Positions 41,662-53,544 of a DNA stretch of 64,000 bases are shown piece after piece. A program made the position numbers and the translations under genes. The stretch is from Bipolaris cookei. Lineage: Eukaryota > Ascomycota > Dothideomycetes > Pleosporales > Pleosporaceae. Every line of letters begins with the position of its first letter. The first letter of the stretch is position 1. The notes under the pieces were generated by a model. The model searched no databases, was not told where the DNA came from, and saw nothing but the letters and a program-made list of their open reading frames with translations. Location of the stretch: assembly GCA_002286855.1 (NCBI GenBank), contig NRSV01000094.1:21074-85073 (forward strand), written 5' to 3'.

Positions 41662-42258
41662 TGCGTGTCCTGTTCAAATCCGTGGTGTATTTGTAGCTTG
41701 GGATTGCGGCTACGTGGGAAGTGCCGATGATTGCTGAGTTCAGCTTATAATACATGTATCGGAACGAGGTCAATATCTCCTGGAAGTCCTGTGCGACTTT
41801 GGAACCAATGGTACAGTGACACATCACGCGCTGTGGCTGCATCTGCGAGTTGATTTCTTGGAAGTGCACGCATCAACTGACGCGCAGTGCAACAAGTTCA
41901 AACTGCGCCCTACCCATACCAAGGCTTACTCTTTACAGGCACTTATCATGGCGATTACGATCTGAGCACATGACCTCTGATTAGGCTGAAGATTTAGGTG
42001 CGGGGTTAAGCGGCTAAGCGGCCTGGTAGGGTGTCGTGTTAGTGCATATGCAGAGATCCTCCATGAACAACGCGTCAATGCGTGGGTGGGATGCTGTTCA
42101 CGAATGATCATGCACGAACCCAGCACAAGATGTCTTGAGAACGATCCTGCGTTCAAGATAAAGACTCTTTGTCGCTGACTCCAGCGCCAGTCCAGGGATC
42201 CCCCTCCAGATTTTCCTAAGATCCTACGGATAGTACCACCCGAACTGCTTCAATTGCG
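41662..42258. other. Intergenic, divergent promoter region
   Basis: Separates the divergently transcribed 3CxxC gene (minus) and BTB-like gene (plus). No gene or clear motif seen. Confidence 0.4.
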
Positions 42259-43698
42259 ATGGCTAAAAAGATCAAGGTCGCGAAAGCAGCCAAAGATGTG
42301 CGTCCTCGATTGAAAACAAGGTGAGACAGGCTTCCTCCGTTCATGCAAGCACACCTTTTTAAAGCTGACTACATCAGCCTATATACAAGTCCATCTGTTA
42401 CCCTACACTTTGGTCCTACCCATCAGATATACTATCTCCCAGAAGTTCTGCTGCAAAGATTGGAGAATATCCCGAGTCGTGATGCCTGGACTCGCGAGAT
42501 TTACCTCGTAGATGTTGACGCAAGCATTGGTCACGTCTTGATCCACTTCTTGCACACGGGTGTCTATCAGACACTCAACGACGGAGATGTCGAGGGTGCT
42601 GAGTACGCCCACAAAACTCTTGTCCGAAATGAGTTCCAGACAGCTGTGCTTGCTCTAGAAGCTGCTAAGAAGTATAGCGTGCCTGGTCTCCAGGAATTAG
42701 CACAAGTCGAGCTGGAGCGACAAGGCGGGGAAATGTGTTTACGTGACACCGTGCGCGCTATTCGAGAAGAGTCTATTGCAGGGACTTCTGACGAAAATGC
42801 GTGGCTTCGAGACTTCGTGTCAAAGAAAGTTCGATGGACCTTCGAACACGATCGTCCCATGTTATCGACACCAGAATTATTCGAAAACATTGAAAGCCCT
42901 ACGTTGATGCAATTACTGGCTCAAGTCATCATTGGTCTGTACAGCGAGGAAGTGGACAAGTTGCGCAAAGGAAAGACCGCAACTGACAAAATGTCAACGC
43001 CTGAGAAGAAAGAAGAGGACGACCTATGGGGAGTATTTAGCTTTGGCGGCACCGCAAAGAACAAGAAAAAGAACAAGGGCGTACTTGAGGAAGAGCCTCC
43101 GCCACTTGAGCCAGAGCCAGAGCTAGAGCCAGTCGTCAACGAGCCATCACCTGCCAAAGAGGAGGATCCATGGGGTGGTGGATGGGGAAAACTAGAACCG
43201 GAGCCTGAATTCGTACCCGAATCACAGCTGGAACCTGAACCTCCAAAGGTGGAGGTAGATCGCTATGCGGAGCTTAGTAAGTCACAGGCGAAGAAGCTAA
43301 AGGCCAAGTTGGACAAAGAGGCGAAGTTGAAGGAAGAGGAAGATGCGAAGCGCCAGAAAGAAGAAGAGGAGGCTGCTGAGATCATGCAACAGGAGGAAAA
43401 GGAGGCAGAACAGATACGTCTGGAAGAGGAGGAAGCCGAGTTGAAGAGGATGGAGGAGGAGGAAGCCGCCGCCGCCGCTACTGCTGGAGCCGGTGTGAGC
43501 TCCTTCGATTCAGCGATCGAGACGGGCGCTATGTCTAAGGATGATCACTGTGAATTGCGTTCGGAGCATCTGTCTCGCGATGATGGGTGGCAGAACTGTA
43601 AACCATGCGAGCTGTACATGCGAAAGACCGCTCTCAAGCTTCATTTAGTGGGGCTGCCAAGCGTAAATGAGCTCAGCACTACCAATAGATTACGGTAA
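42259..43698 (+). CDS. BTB-like protein with acidic coiled-coil C-terminus
   Basis: Exon 1 is 42259-42320 (ATG, basic leader MAKKIKVAKAAKDVRPRLKT), the intron 42321-42377 (57 bp, GTGAGA donor, AGCTGACT branch, CATCAG acceptor, phase 2) and exon 2 42378-43698, giving 460 aa. Residues about 25-190 look like the fungal BTB/POZ-like fold (VTLHFGPTHQIYYLPEVLLQ, VDVDASIGHVLIHFLHTGVY, ALEAAKKYSVPGLQELAQ). The middle has WGVFSFGG and WGGGWGKLEPEP motifs. Residues about 320-400 are a charged coiled coil (KEEEDAKRQKEEEEAAEIMQ), followed by a Cys-containing end (NCKPCELYMRKTALKL). A scaffold or adaptor role is likely; no partner is evident. Confidence 0.82.
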
Positions 43699-44595
43699 TA
43701 AGGAAATACTTATTTTAGAATACGATGGGCATGTGTTATCATACATACAAGAATCACTTTGTAACCATTTCTGGGTTTCTATTGCCTAGCCATGTATCAC
43801 GACCTGGGATCGTATCACGTTAGGATGCGTAGCCTAGTGAGATAGATATTTCCTGCCCAACTCGTTGCGTATTACCACCAGAATACGTCATGTTATAGTA
43901 GACCTCCATCACATAGCCGTGCGAGGCTTATCGAGAGCTGATACCGACATTGCATGGACGGACAGAGGAGTCCTGTCCAGCAGGCTGGATTTAGGAGCGT
44001 ACAAATCGAAGACCAGGTAGGAACACCAGATTTGGAATTACTGCGGTAGGGGTGAACTTGCGAAAAGAGAATTGAAGAGGATGAAGTGAGTTGTTCACAG
44101 CCACTGGATGTACAGCTAGGCAACATTTTTTAGGCTGATAACTTTTGATATCAGCCCTGCTCAAATCGTGTTGTGAGGAAGCTCTGATATTTGACGATTT
44201 TAGAACGTGTGGGACGATCGAGGTGCGGGAGTTTCGCCTAAGTTCTGTGTAAATATGTACATATCTTTCACACGGATTATATTTGCTACCCCGCACAAAG
44301 GCAGTGAGTTGTCAGTAGTAAGGAGGTTTTTTGCTTCAAACTCACATGCATTCGCGTGGGTTGTTCAATTAAAACTTCGTTAATGTTGGTATCCGTGTTG
44401 AGTACCTCCTCAACAAACGGCTAGCCGCATCATTGTCGTGTTTGCTAACAATGTGTCACCACTCTTCCCGCGCCTTTATGGCAGTTCTCGTTCTCGTTTC
44501 TAGACACGTTTATGAGCTGTGCTTCCAAGAGGGCCTTTCTACTACAGTGACGTAGTTATTTGCTCCATATCTTGGTACTTATATTGGCGTGATGA
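43699..44595. other. Intergenic
   Basis: About 900 bp with only short frames and no recognisable signature. Confidence 0.4.
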
Positions 44596-45148
44596 GGCAC
44601 GCTGGCTTTAGACCAACGTCTTCGCTCCAAGAGGCTGACCACGGATCGTTACAACCATTTATTATACTACGAAATGCAGAGGTATGATTAGTGATCTCCT
44701 AACTAGATGTCTTGTTAGGGGAGTAACTTGAAACAGCCTATATGACCTGATAGCCCAATGCGTCCTTGAACTCTCCCGCGAAACCAAACAGCGCTATACT
44801 ACCCACATCGAAGAGCCGGAACAAGAAGTCTCTGAAGTTATAGTTATAGTTATCGGGAACGAGAACAACAACTGCTTCCACATGGCGATCACGGATACCA
44901 ATACCGACATCGAGAACGCAAAGGTGGTCTGTTCCCAGGCCGTCTTGTATAGAAGTACGGGAGATGATCCTGACCTATATCATGCTGTTTACGACAGTCT
45001 TATGCAGATGGTTTCCTTCTGTCGATGTAGCCCTTCAAGAGAAGACCTTGAGGACGTTTCCTGTTACTCAATACAGAGAGAAGCGGGCAAGGTAGCACAG
45101 TGGTTGAAGACGTATATTGTCTCAAACGCAAAAGTTTTGAGTGGGTGA
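44596..45148 (+). CDS. Partial gene of unknown family, two exons visible
   Basis: Open frame 44596-44681 joins in phase 2 across a 55-bp intron (44682-44736, GTATGA donor, CCTAACTAG branch, AACAG acceptor) to 44737-45148. The last exon reads LYDLIAQCVLELSRETKQRY, VIVIVIGNENNNCFHMAITD and AQWLKTYIVSNAKVLSG. No ATG precedes it in frame before a TGA, so the 5' end is missing or in an undetected exon. Not recognised; hydrophilic, mixed alpha-helical. Confidence 0.42.
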
Positions 45149-45585
45149 AAATAGGATCATCGAGGCTGTAAATAGCATGATGGAACACGCACCAGTGCTA
45201 TATAACCAGCATTGTTGTGCTCTTAGTGCAGCATATGATATCATTTTGCCTGCATCCAGATCATCTGTGATGTACATGTTTTTCTAGTTGTTCAAAGATT
45301 GCTTGTTTGATTCGTCTTTCCTAGAAAGCAAGCGTTGACCCCATTCAGCTCTATTCGCAGACTACATAATTAAGCTGGTGCTTGTGGAAGGTGTTAGGCT
45401 AAGTCGCATTACATGAAGAGTCTTACGCGGTAAGCGAAGACCCAGATAACTGCTATGCATCAAGGATACCAGTATAATGCCGGGGGGTCTCTGAAAGGCG
45501 CAGTCAGTCATATATTTGCTTCTATCAAAGCGAAATACACTCTGGATTACTAAATTCAAGGACTAGACGTCTCTCTTTTTTATAG
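45149..45585. other. Intergenic
   Basis: No gene seen. It lies at the 3' end of the dynamin-like pseudogene. Confidence 0.35.
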
Positions 45586-47944
45586 CTAGCGCTTCAGTCC
45601 TCCCATCGCTTCTCTAAACGTTTCTAACCCTTTCTCCAGCATACTCTTCCTAGACTCCAGATAAAGACGCTGCTGCGTGATCTCAGGAGACTCAGCAGCA
45701 ACAAATTCCACCTCTTTCTCTGTCATCTGCGTCACAACCAGAGGGGAAAGGATGATTTCAGGGAGGGGTGCAACCAGGTGGCGCTCAATGACAGCCTTGG
45801 TGATGGCATTGACGAAGTACTTAATCTCATCTTTGTAGAACGCACGCGCAGTATCGAGAGCTTCCTGGCTTGAGAAGACGTCCATGTCCAGCTCTATCGC
45901 TTTGTCCATGGCCTCTGTGAGTTTACTAGGGTCAAGATACGTATATACGTTGTCATCGCTGCGATCATAAATGTTGGCTTCTGAGGCTTTTGAGGCTTTC
46001 TTCGTGATATACTGGTGCTTGCGTTGACGCATCTTCTGTACAGTGGTAGTGAAATAATGGTTGTAAGTAGCTGGGTGGCGAGCTTTGTCCGTGAGGATCT
46101 TTTGCAGTTCCTCTTTCGCACCAGCAAGGGCCTGGGTCAAGGCACCATCTACGTAGAGAGTAGTAAGCCTGTCTTTGAACTTAGGTGGAGCGGCATCCTG
46201 GAGAACCGTATCGATAAACTCCTTACAAGCACTCGCGATTATGCTGACATACTGAGAAGCGATCTGCTCCCATAGCTTAGACTGCTCCCAGAAAAGCTAA
46301 GATATCAGCATTGGCTGAAACGTGCTAGGAAGCTCGTAGCCACGAGAGCGCTCTAGAGTCTTTCTAACCCACTCGATAGCTTCTTAACGCGTAAGCTTAG
46401 TGGGTTTAGGGAGGAACGTGAACTCTAGATATTCATCAAGATTATTAAGTTCGTCTTACGTTCTTTTTTCCTCTTTAATTTTCTACTGTTCGTCACTAGG
46501 TCCAGCTCTAAATGCATACTTATAGCCTCTTAAGCGTATGTTGTTAGTAAAGTTAATGTTAAGATATTAAATTACGGCTCGAAAACGGCGGATATTCTTA
46601 GACGCGTCAATAGCTGCGTCTATATTAATTCTTCTGAAAAACGGCGACTCGTAGTAGCCCTTAATAGCAAAGTTTAGAATATTGCTAATGCGTATGCTAA
46701 TCTTTATTAGAACTATACGCTGCTTATAACTAGTATTACGCCTATCGCCTAGCTTCTCGATCTCTACGATAGTACCCTAAAGCTTACTAACTATTTTATC
46801 CTTTAAAGAAGGGAGCTTCTTAATTAAATAATTAAGTAACACCTTACTAAGACGCTCGCGTAAAGAGCCGATGCTAACGCACTTATAAGGCAGATTAGCG
46901 TAACAACTCTTACTAAAGAATAAGTCCTCATCTATATTGCGTTCTTTAAACGAGAACTTCATCTAATTATCGCCGTAGTTCTTAAGTATGTGCCAACCTC
47001 GCTCTAAGTAGATATCCTTGTTCTAAGCTAACTTAATCTAAGTCAGCTCGTTATTAGTGCCTTCACGGAGAAAGTCAGGCTTAGTGATAATACCAAGGGT
47101 ACGGCGACCCTGCTCGTCAATCTTACGATAGTAGTCGAGGATGATTTAATTAGCGTAATTATTCTTTACGCTAACCACTGCTAAGATAATAGTACGCGGG
47201 TTTTTTATATACTTCTTAACTAGATTCAGGATCAGCTCTTTATTGGTCTCAGTTTATACTTTGTTAGTAGCATAGATAAGGCCTAGAAGATCGACAAGAG
47301 TTCTAGCCATTTTTTAGTACACCTCTAGCATATCGCATAAATGATATATAATTGAGGCCTGGCTGAACTAGTAATCTCGACCAATAGCACATCACGAGAG
47401 AATGCCCTTAAGTTAATCCTACCTACGACTCCTAGGCCTATCGCTTGCGTTGCCTCTTTGATTATATCTGGGAGCTGACTAAAGTCATTTATAGTCTTAG
47501 TGAAAGACTTAAGCTTAGCTTGCTCCAACTTTGGGCGAAGCTTGTCTAAAGTGATCGTGATTGTGCTAGTAGACGACGCAGAACGACGCAGGATGATCTA
47601 GAGCTCGTTAACATGATATCCAAGACTATTAGAATGTTACCCACTTCGGTTGTGAATCTCGTACATAGATTTTCTTTCCGCGGAAACAGAATCTCGGTGA
47701 TAGCCTCAAGTATAGAGCTTTTACCAGATGACTAGTCGCCACAGACGACAAGCTAGGGTAGTTCCACAATGCCACTAAGACCTGTACGTCGCAGCTTGTC
47801 TACGATATCCATAACTTTACGCTGATCTGCAGACTGTAAAGCGTGCAGAGAGCTCGTAGTGACAGAATCTGGGTCAATGGACACCAGTGTGATTGGAGTC
47901 TCGACGCCTTCATGCTCAGAATCGCTAGACATACTACTTGCCAT
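45586..47944 (-). pseudogene. Dynamin-like GTPase pseudogene, RIP-mutated
   Basis: Reads on the minus strand from ATG 47944. The leader (MASSMSSDSEHEGVETPIT) is followed by a G domain with LVVCGD-stop-SSGKSSILEAI (P-loop; the stop replaces a Gln), KENLCTRFTTEVGN, LPDIIKEATQAIGL and FSRDVLLVEI. The stalk gives LFFSKSCYANLPYKC and IGSLRERLSKVLLN near 46900. A fairly intact GED region, with KLWEQIASQYVSIIASACKE and LDTARAFYKDEIKYFVNAIT, lies at 46310-45586. Many TAG/TAA codons stand where Gln or Trp is expected, and the middle part (46400-47350) is strongly AT-rich, both typical of RIP. A membrane-remodelling or HET-associated dynamin-related ancestor is likely. Confidence 0.85.
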
Positions 47945-49394
47945 ATTCGTAGATGGGGTCTTTTTGTAGGCGGAGCAGAAACACTAGGCAATTGAAGTGG
48001 TCCAAAATAGGTAACTTTGTAGAACAAAGGGCAGCTTAACTTAGATATAGGTCCAAGGGGCTTTTTGTAGTGGAGGCGGAAGAAACAGACAAGCAGGCAT
48101 TGTGGGCAGAATCAAACCTTCGCCTCCTACAATGCCCCAAGGATGCCGATGACACTAGTAAGATTTTGAGCTACGCTACGTGTCCCACCACCTGCTAAGA
48201 AAAGAAAAGAAAGGCGGTCAGTAACGTCTCACTTCAACAATTGGACCGAAGGTTTTAAGAACGTTAGATGGGAAGCAGCGTTTATGGGATTGGATAATGC
48301 GAGTAAGGTCGCAAGATAGAATGGCTACATTTATCATCCATTCGCCAGCGTGCCGTCACATCAGCCCATGTATCTTAACCTGCTGTGCGTCCTCCTGTCC
48401 ATGGCAGTTGCAATGCTTCAAGCAAGCCTACTAGCTGGAAAGTGCCAGAACGGCAGCAAATGTTGGTTGTGAGTGGCCGCAGCTTATGCTAGGGCCTATG
48501 TCTGCGTGGGAAGGTTGAAGCGCTCTCTATCTTTCTTTTCTTTTTATGCAGCAGCTCTTAGTATCCAGTTGGCGCGGTTCGGGGGATCGGAGCGATTAGT
48601 TGTCCAAATGATGCGGTACTCAGCAATAGATAAGAGCTGTTCGACCACAACTTGATTGGTGAAGATTGTGTGTAACTGAGTAGAAGTACTGTAGAGGTGA
48701 AGATGTGAAAATTAAGATGCAACAAGGTATCAAGAGCAAGGAAGAAGCAAGCTGTAGTCAATCTCTTTGACTGTTCTCAATGGAACTCCTGTTTCCTAAA
48801 CTAAATATGGGCTGAGCTGCTGCTATAGAACACTTTGATTGCCAGTGGTTAACAGTCATCAGATATCTGGCTGTACTTGTGCTCAGTCATACGGAACCAC
48901 GTCTGCGTTGTCATGCGGGGAAAACCATTGCACTAGTCCTGGCGCATATATGCATGACGTGGAGGCGCAGGTGTAGTTGCAGCACAATGCTGCCTTTCCA
49001 CTACGCTTAAACAAAGCACCTTCTTTACTAATTAGATATGATAACGGGAGGGCCTAAACAATCCCCGTCTGTATGCAGATAACTATTTGGTGTCGTGTAT
49101 TGCAACAAAACACATGACCCAAACCCATCGTATGCATACATAATACCTATCAGATGACCCCACACTGCTGAAAGAGCCTCGAGTGTACGCCCTTGCCAAC
49201 ATACTCTTCTTGGAGGACTTGAAAGCGGTTGCTATAGCAAAGCTCCATCAAAAGCTATAAGATCTCTGAATGAATGACTCCTCTCTAGAATGTATTTGAA
49301 AAATATATGTGACCACTCCTAAGAACGATTGTATGATTCCTGCCCAGTCCTTAGTTTGCAGCTCACGGCCGCTTATGCATACACAACCAGCAAG
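47945..49394. other. Intergenic
   Basis: About 1.4 kb without a supported gene; short frames only. Confidence 0.4.
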
Positions 49395-49560
49395 CGATTA
49401 TCGGAGAAGAAAGTTACAGCCACTCTCCAAGATGGCTCACGGGACGGATTATCCTCTTAGCGTGCGTGTGCGCTGACGCTAGGTCTTATCTACTGCTTGG
49501 TCAGCAAACTTATCTGTATTCGACTATTTGCGAGCATGAGCTGTCGCAATACCCATATTC
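49395..49560 (+). repeat. Dispersed repeat 'D', long direct copy
   Basis: From CAATACCC back to AAGAAAGTTACAGCCACTCT, matches the inverted copy at 34927-35095. It includes GCTGACGCTAGGTCTTATC, shared with 5645-5710. Confidence 0.65.
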
Positions 49561-49908
49561 AGTTAGCATTGCTGTCCTCGATGAATGCAGATTCCCTTTG
49601 CGTTGACTAGTTAGTTTTAAAGTAACTAATTAACTAGCGCATTTTTTACAGCCAAAACCACCCATCCTCCAACCACAATAACAGAGGAGTAACATAGGAT
49701 TACGCTCTTCTAATAGTTGGAAGTAAAAGGCAAGCACTGAAAGTGTATACTGACACATTCTCTCTCTCTTTCATTGCAGCCTGGATTGGTCGTGTCGTAG
49801 TGGGGGTTTTGCTCATAGTTTTATCGATGCGACATCATCCACTGCTCTCTAACAACTGCTGTTGGGAGCAAGGCGTGAGAACTGAGATTTTGTTATTCAC
49901 ATCCAGTC

Positions 49909-51686
49909 CTAGGAAATCTTGCTGACATCAAGAGGAAATTGTGTACGGGTGTTCAGCTTGTCCCATTCCAGAGTAATCAACCCACGTAAATCAGAATCTC
50001 TCAAGAATTTGCAATCTGTCTTATGACCCCTCTCGACCCAACCGGTCTTCTGGCAGGCCTAGCAAGAACATGTCAGACCTTTTCTTAATGTCCTCGGGAG
50101 ATTGCGATCTTACATCGTCACAGTACCAAAACAAAGAGCATTTTCCACATCGATTCGATAACGTGGTCTTCTTGTCGCACCCATGACACGTTCTGATCTG
50201 GTTCACAGCACCTGAGAACTGTTGAATTCGGTCACTTAGTTCCAGCAACTTATCCAACGATATTGGGAAAATCTTTATGATGTTCGATCACGTCAGTGTA
50301 CGTGAAAGAGTATTGGGTACGGGGATTAGTCTTGCATACCTTCAGCATCTGCGGATCTTCGAGTTTGATACCGGGGTCTCCGTATGTAAACATGTGGCGT
50401 TCCGCATAAAGAACTGCGACGGTATACTCCTTTTGAATCCGTGCCATGTCAAGTTCACTACCTCGACCAGTAGTGTTGAAGTGTAGGGGTATCCTTTTGT
50501 CTTTGATATCTGCAAGCTCCAGCTCTAAATGATGGAGCTTGATGGAATCGGTAATTTCTCCCAAGAAGCACCAATGACGCAGCGGTTGATAAGTGTCCCC
50601 AGAGTCTCGATGGAACCCTGAAGAACTCCAGTTACTGTATGGAAGAGCAGAGAAGTCGGGAAAGATTTTTGGATTGCGAAGACTTGCCAATTGTCCCGAT
50701 TGGCGTATCTCTTTTGGCTTATCTCTTCTCTACAGCCAGTGCTCGAAGTCTGTAGGATGAAACTGCGAAGGAAAATCTTCCAATGACGTCTTCCATTTCA
50801 TTGACAGACCATAGAGCGGAAGCGTAGCGGGGTTCCTTGCTAATGAAGCGTACTCGATCACCTCGTTGCTGTCGCGACCCTGAGCTATGCGCCATCCCTC
50901 TAGTGCTCTTTCCACGAATATGCGGCCTCTCACAAGGTCACCATTAGCGATAGTAATTTGAGCAGCATCGAGGTATGCCCTTGGCAGACCAGGATCATCT
51001 GGTCCTTGTCTATCATAAAGCTGAATGCGTTCGTCCACATAGCGAAGGACTCGTTCTGAAAAGTTCATTGCCATGCATTCGCGGCCAACGAGATCATCCA
51101 GGTATTGGATTCTCTTCAAGCGTTGGTCATTTTCCTCGCTCTCCTCTGTTGGCAAGGAGCAAACACAACATGAACACAAGAACCCAAACTTGTCCTGCAG
51201 CTTTTGGCGGCGGACCTCACGGATACTGTCGAGACCCAGGTAGTATATCGTGATCTCGTCGCCCTCGATAATATCCCTCAAGGCATGCACAGTGTGCCGC
51301 CCAATACGATTGTTCCAGTGTTTTTGTGCATTGTTATTGCAGGAATGGTTGATGCGACAGGCTTCGAGAAAAATTCCGCCTCCAATGCCGTTTTCCTCAA
51401 TAGGAAGGGCATTCGTTCGAATGATACCAAGAAACTGCTCGACGTCTTCTTTGTAAGGATAGATGTTGTGCAGGGAGAGGAATGATTGTCGTTCGTATTC
51501 ATCGAGGGACTCAACCTGCTCGCATATATGTCTCTTTAGCCACTCATCACTCCGTTGTCCCTCTGGTATCGTAACTACTGGATGTTCCGAAATGATTCGG
51601 GTGCCTTTGGCGATATTCTTGGTTGCGACGAGCCCTTTACCCTTACCTTTGATGTCTTGTAGGATGTACATAGAGCCGTATTTCAT
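49909..51686 (-). CDS. SET-domain + MYND-finger protein, interrupted by one TAG
   Basis: ATG at 51684-51686. The frame encodes a SET domain (IKGKGKGLVATKNIAKGTRI, IFLEACRINHSCNNNAQKHW, RDIIEGDEITIYYLG and the post-SET FGFLCSCCVC) and a helical region, up to HWL and a TAG at 50730-50732. The same frame continues RRDKPKEIRQSGQLASLRNP and on through LRHWCFLGEITDSIKLH to 50340. A 67-bp intron (50339-50273, GTATGC), exon 50272-50114, a 55-bp intron (50113-50059, GTAAGA to GCTAG) and exon 50058-49909 complete a MYND zinc finger: CHGCDKKTTLSNRCGKCSLF, WYCD, then ACQKTGWVERGHKTDC. The combined length is about 550 codons. SET proteins methylate protein lysines; MYND binds partner proteins. I read the TAG as a mutated TGG, so this is probably one gene rather than two. 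Confidence 0.85.
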
Positions 51687-52486
51687 GCTTCACGTCGGAA
51701 ACATCTACGCTTTTGAGTTGTTGCCAAGAATCGAAAGCTTGTCAATAAACTCTGCAGTGAAAGTTGCAAAGACCGTAAACAAATTGGGGGAGACTTTCTC
51801 ACAGCCCAAAGACTACGCGGGTCAGTGCGCTCGTGAACTCTCACGACTGGGTCGTAGGATTATTTCAATCGCCTGCTTGTCAAATGCCCACCGCCGCTCT
51901 TGTGCAACGTAAAACCAGCGGCAAAGTACTTAGACATACGTGGCACCACAATCAGCACGCTGTTGCTGCAGCGGTGTGCCCTCGCCTAGTCTCTCAGTAC
52001 AACCAGTGCACAGCGTTGACGTACGTTTGATTGGCAGCGAGCGGAAAACCCAGATTGGCGGTATACCTGATACGCTGAAGTGAAAATGCGTGCTCGGGTC
52101 AGCGACTAGGGGCCGAGCTCAGCTAGGCTTGAAGGAGAAAGCCAAATATGTCAGCCAGTGTATGCTTGGTTAGCTGGGGAAATTCAATGTAACTAGTTAA
52201 AGTTATTAATTAAGTTAGAAGCACACATTGCGTCTTTTATTCAGTCCATTACAAAATCTCACGTTAACTACATAACTACATCCGCGATGCTAAACTGCTT
52301 TAAGCCAGGTGAGCAAAAATTGCTGAATCCAGAAACATTGAAAACTAACAGTGCAAAGCATTGCTGACAGGCTTTAACACATCCCACTCATCAGATGCTG
52401 CGCCGAAGGCACATGGTTGACTACGTGATGGTCTAAGTACATGTATCAAGCTGCTCTCTAATTAATTAGTGAAGCTGATATTTTAG
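51687..52486. other. Intergenic, promoter side of the SET-MYND gene
   Basis: Several overlapping short frames without motifs. No gene supported. Confidence 0.4.
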
Positions 52487-52681
52487 GATTGCAGCTGCAC
52501 GAGATTGGATGACAATGAGGCAAAGATTACGCGTTCACCTTTGTAAGCAGCGCTCTAAAAGTCTAGTTACCACAAAATTGGAAATTGACCAATTGTACCT
52601 TTATGGTTCTAGAACTAAATAGCTGACTTTTTGCGCTAAGCTACAGACGAAAGATGGGGCTGCTCGTGACACCGCAATCGC
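52487..52681. repeat. Degenerate copy of the 9.0-kb MITE
   Basis: Starts GGATTGCAGCTGCAC and ends ACCGCAATCGC, with interior TTGACCAATTGTA and GCGCTAAGCTACAGACG, GGGGCTGCTC, matching the interior of the element at 9031-9195. It lies just beyond the 3' end of the telomere-binding-like fragment. Confidence 0.5.
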
Positions 52682-52805
52682 AAACGCGAGTATTCGTATA
52701 CTATCGCAGAGTTCAGCAGCTGAGAGGAATTCGACTCTTTCTCAGACATAGGTGTTCACATCTGCATGTTTCGTGCCCAACCAATTTTTCTCACACAAAA
52801 AGTGG

Positions 52806-53261
52806 CTATTGGCATTCCACTATCGTCCGCGTCCCTGATGTACAAGGTTGTGGATGCTGTGAGACTGTAAACGTGCCTCTGCCAACACTAGTGTTGATGG
52901 TAACAATTTCAACACCGTTACGCAGCACTCGTACAATCACATCTTTCGTATAGCACAATTCAAATCCTACCCCTCGTTCGATCTTTTCGTTCTGGCTTTT
53001 CCACTCGACTACTGCGCCTTGCAGACTCAGATGCATCTCGTCACCGATGGTGATATCAGTCATGGCTAGGGACAGGGCGCTGGCATTGGTAAAGCGCACC
53101 TTTACCTGTCCATTTGCACGGCGTAGTCTCAGGCTGGGCTCTGCAAGAACAACAGCCATCTCATTGCGTGAAGTGGAGTATGGCCATTTTATCATGACAA
53201 TTGCTCTAATTTGTCCGGATTGAATGTCCGGAGAGAGTTCCGCGATCGGTACCAGATCCAT
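52806..53261 (-). CDS. Telomeric ssDNA-binding (POT1/Cdc13-type OB) protein fragment
   Basis: ATG at 53259-53261, 151 codons. LVPIAELSPDIQSGQIRAIV, MIKWPYSTSRNEMAVVLAEP, LRLRRANGQVKVRFTNAS and ITIGDEMHLSLQGAVVEW follow the N-terminal OB-fold region of fungal POT1/Cdc13-like telomere end-binding proteins as I remember them; this is family recognition without alignment. Full-length proteins are several times longer. Here the frame stops after TVSQHPQPCTSGTRTIVECQ, so the copy is C-terminally truncated or spliced to something not found. A MITE lies immediately downstream. Confidence 0.6.
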   Translation of the reverse strand: MDLVPIAELSPDIQSGQIRAIVMIKWPYSTSRNEMAVVLAEPSLRLRRANGQVKVRFTNASALSLAMTDITIGDEMHLSLQGAVVEWKSQNEKIERGVGFELCYTKDVIVRVLRNGVEIVTINTSVGRGTFTVSQHPQPCTSGTRTIVECQ

Positions 53262-53544
53262 CTGTCTACGGCCATCCAGACACATAACAACGACAAGGGA
53301 GATATGGTAAGTTCTCAGCAAGAAAACACACCTCTTCTATATGGGCTATACCGCAAATGTCGGTTATGATGCTTACGATGATGGCGACTGACATAGTCAA
53401 ACTTGGAGACGATAGCAGCAGTGGGTGGAGCTGATGACATGTTGGGTGCGTTGGTCTCTCTAGGCAACATTTAGTAAGATGATTAGGCCAGTTATCTGTA
53501 GATATGCTGTTACGTTGATGGGTAAGACCATTAGAATAACAAGT

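Noticed and set aside
47690..47760. Reading the Walker-A stretch as a separate NTPase gene
   Set aside because: It is in frame and order with dynamin GTPase and stalk motifs on the same strand, so it belongs to the dynamin pseudogene.
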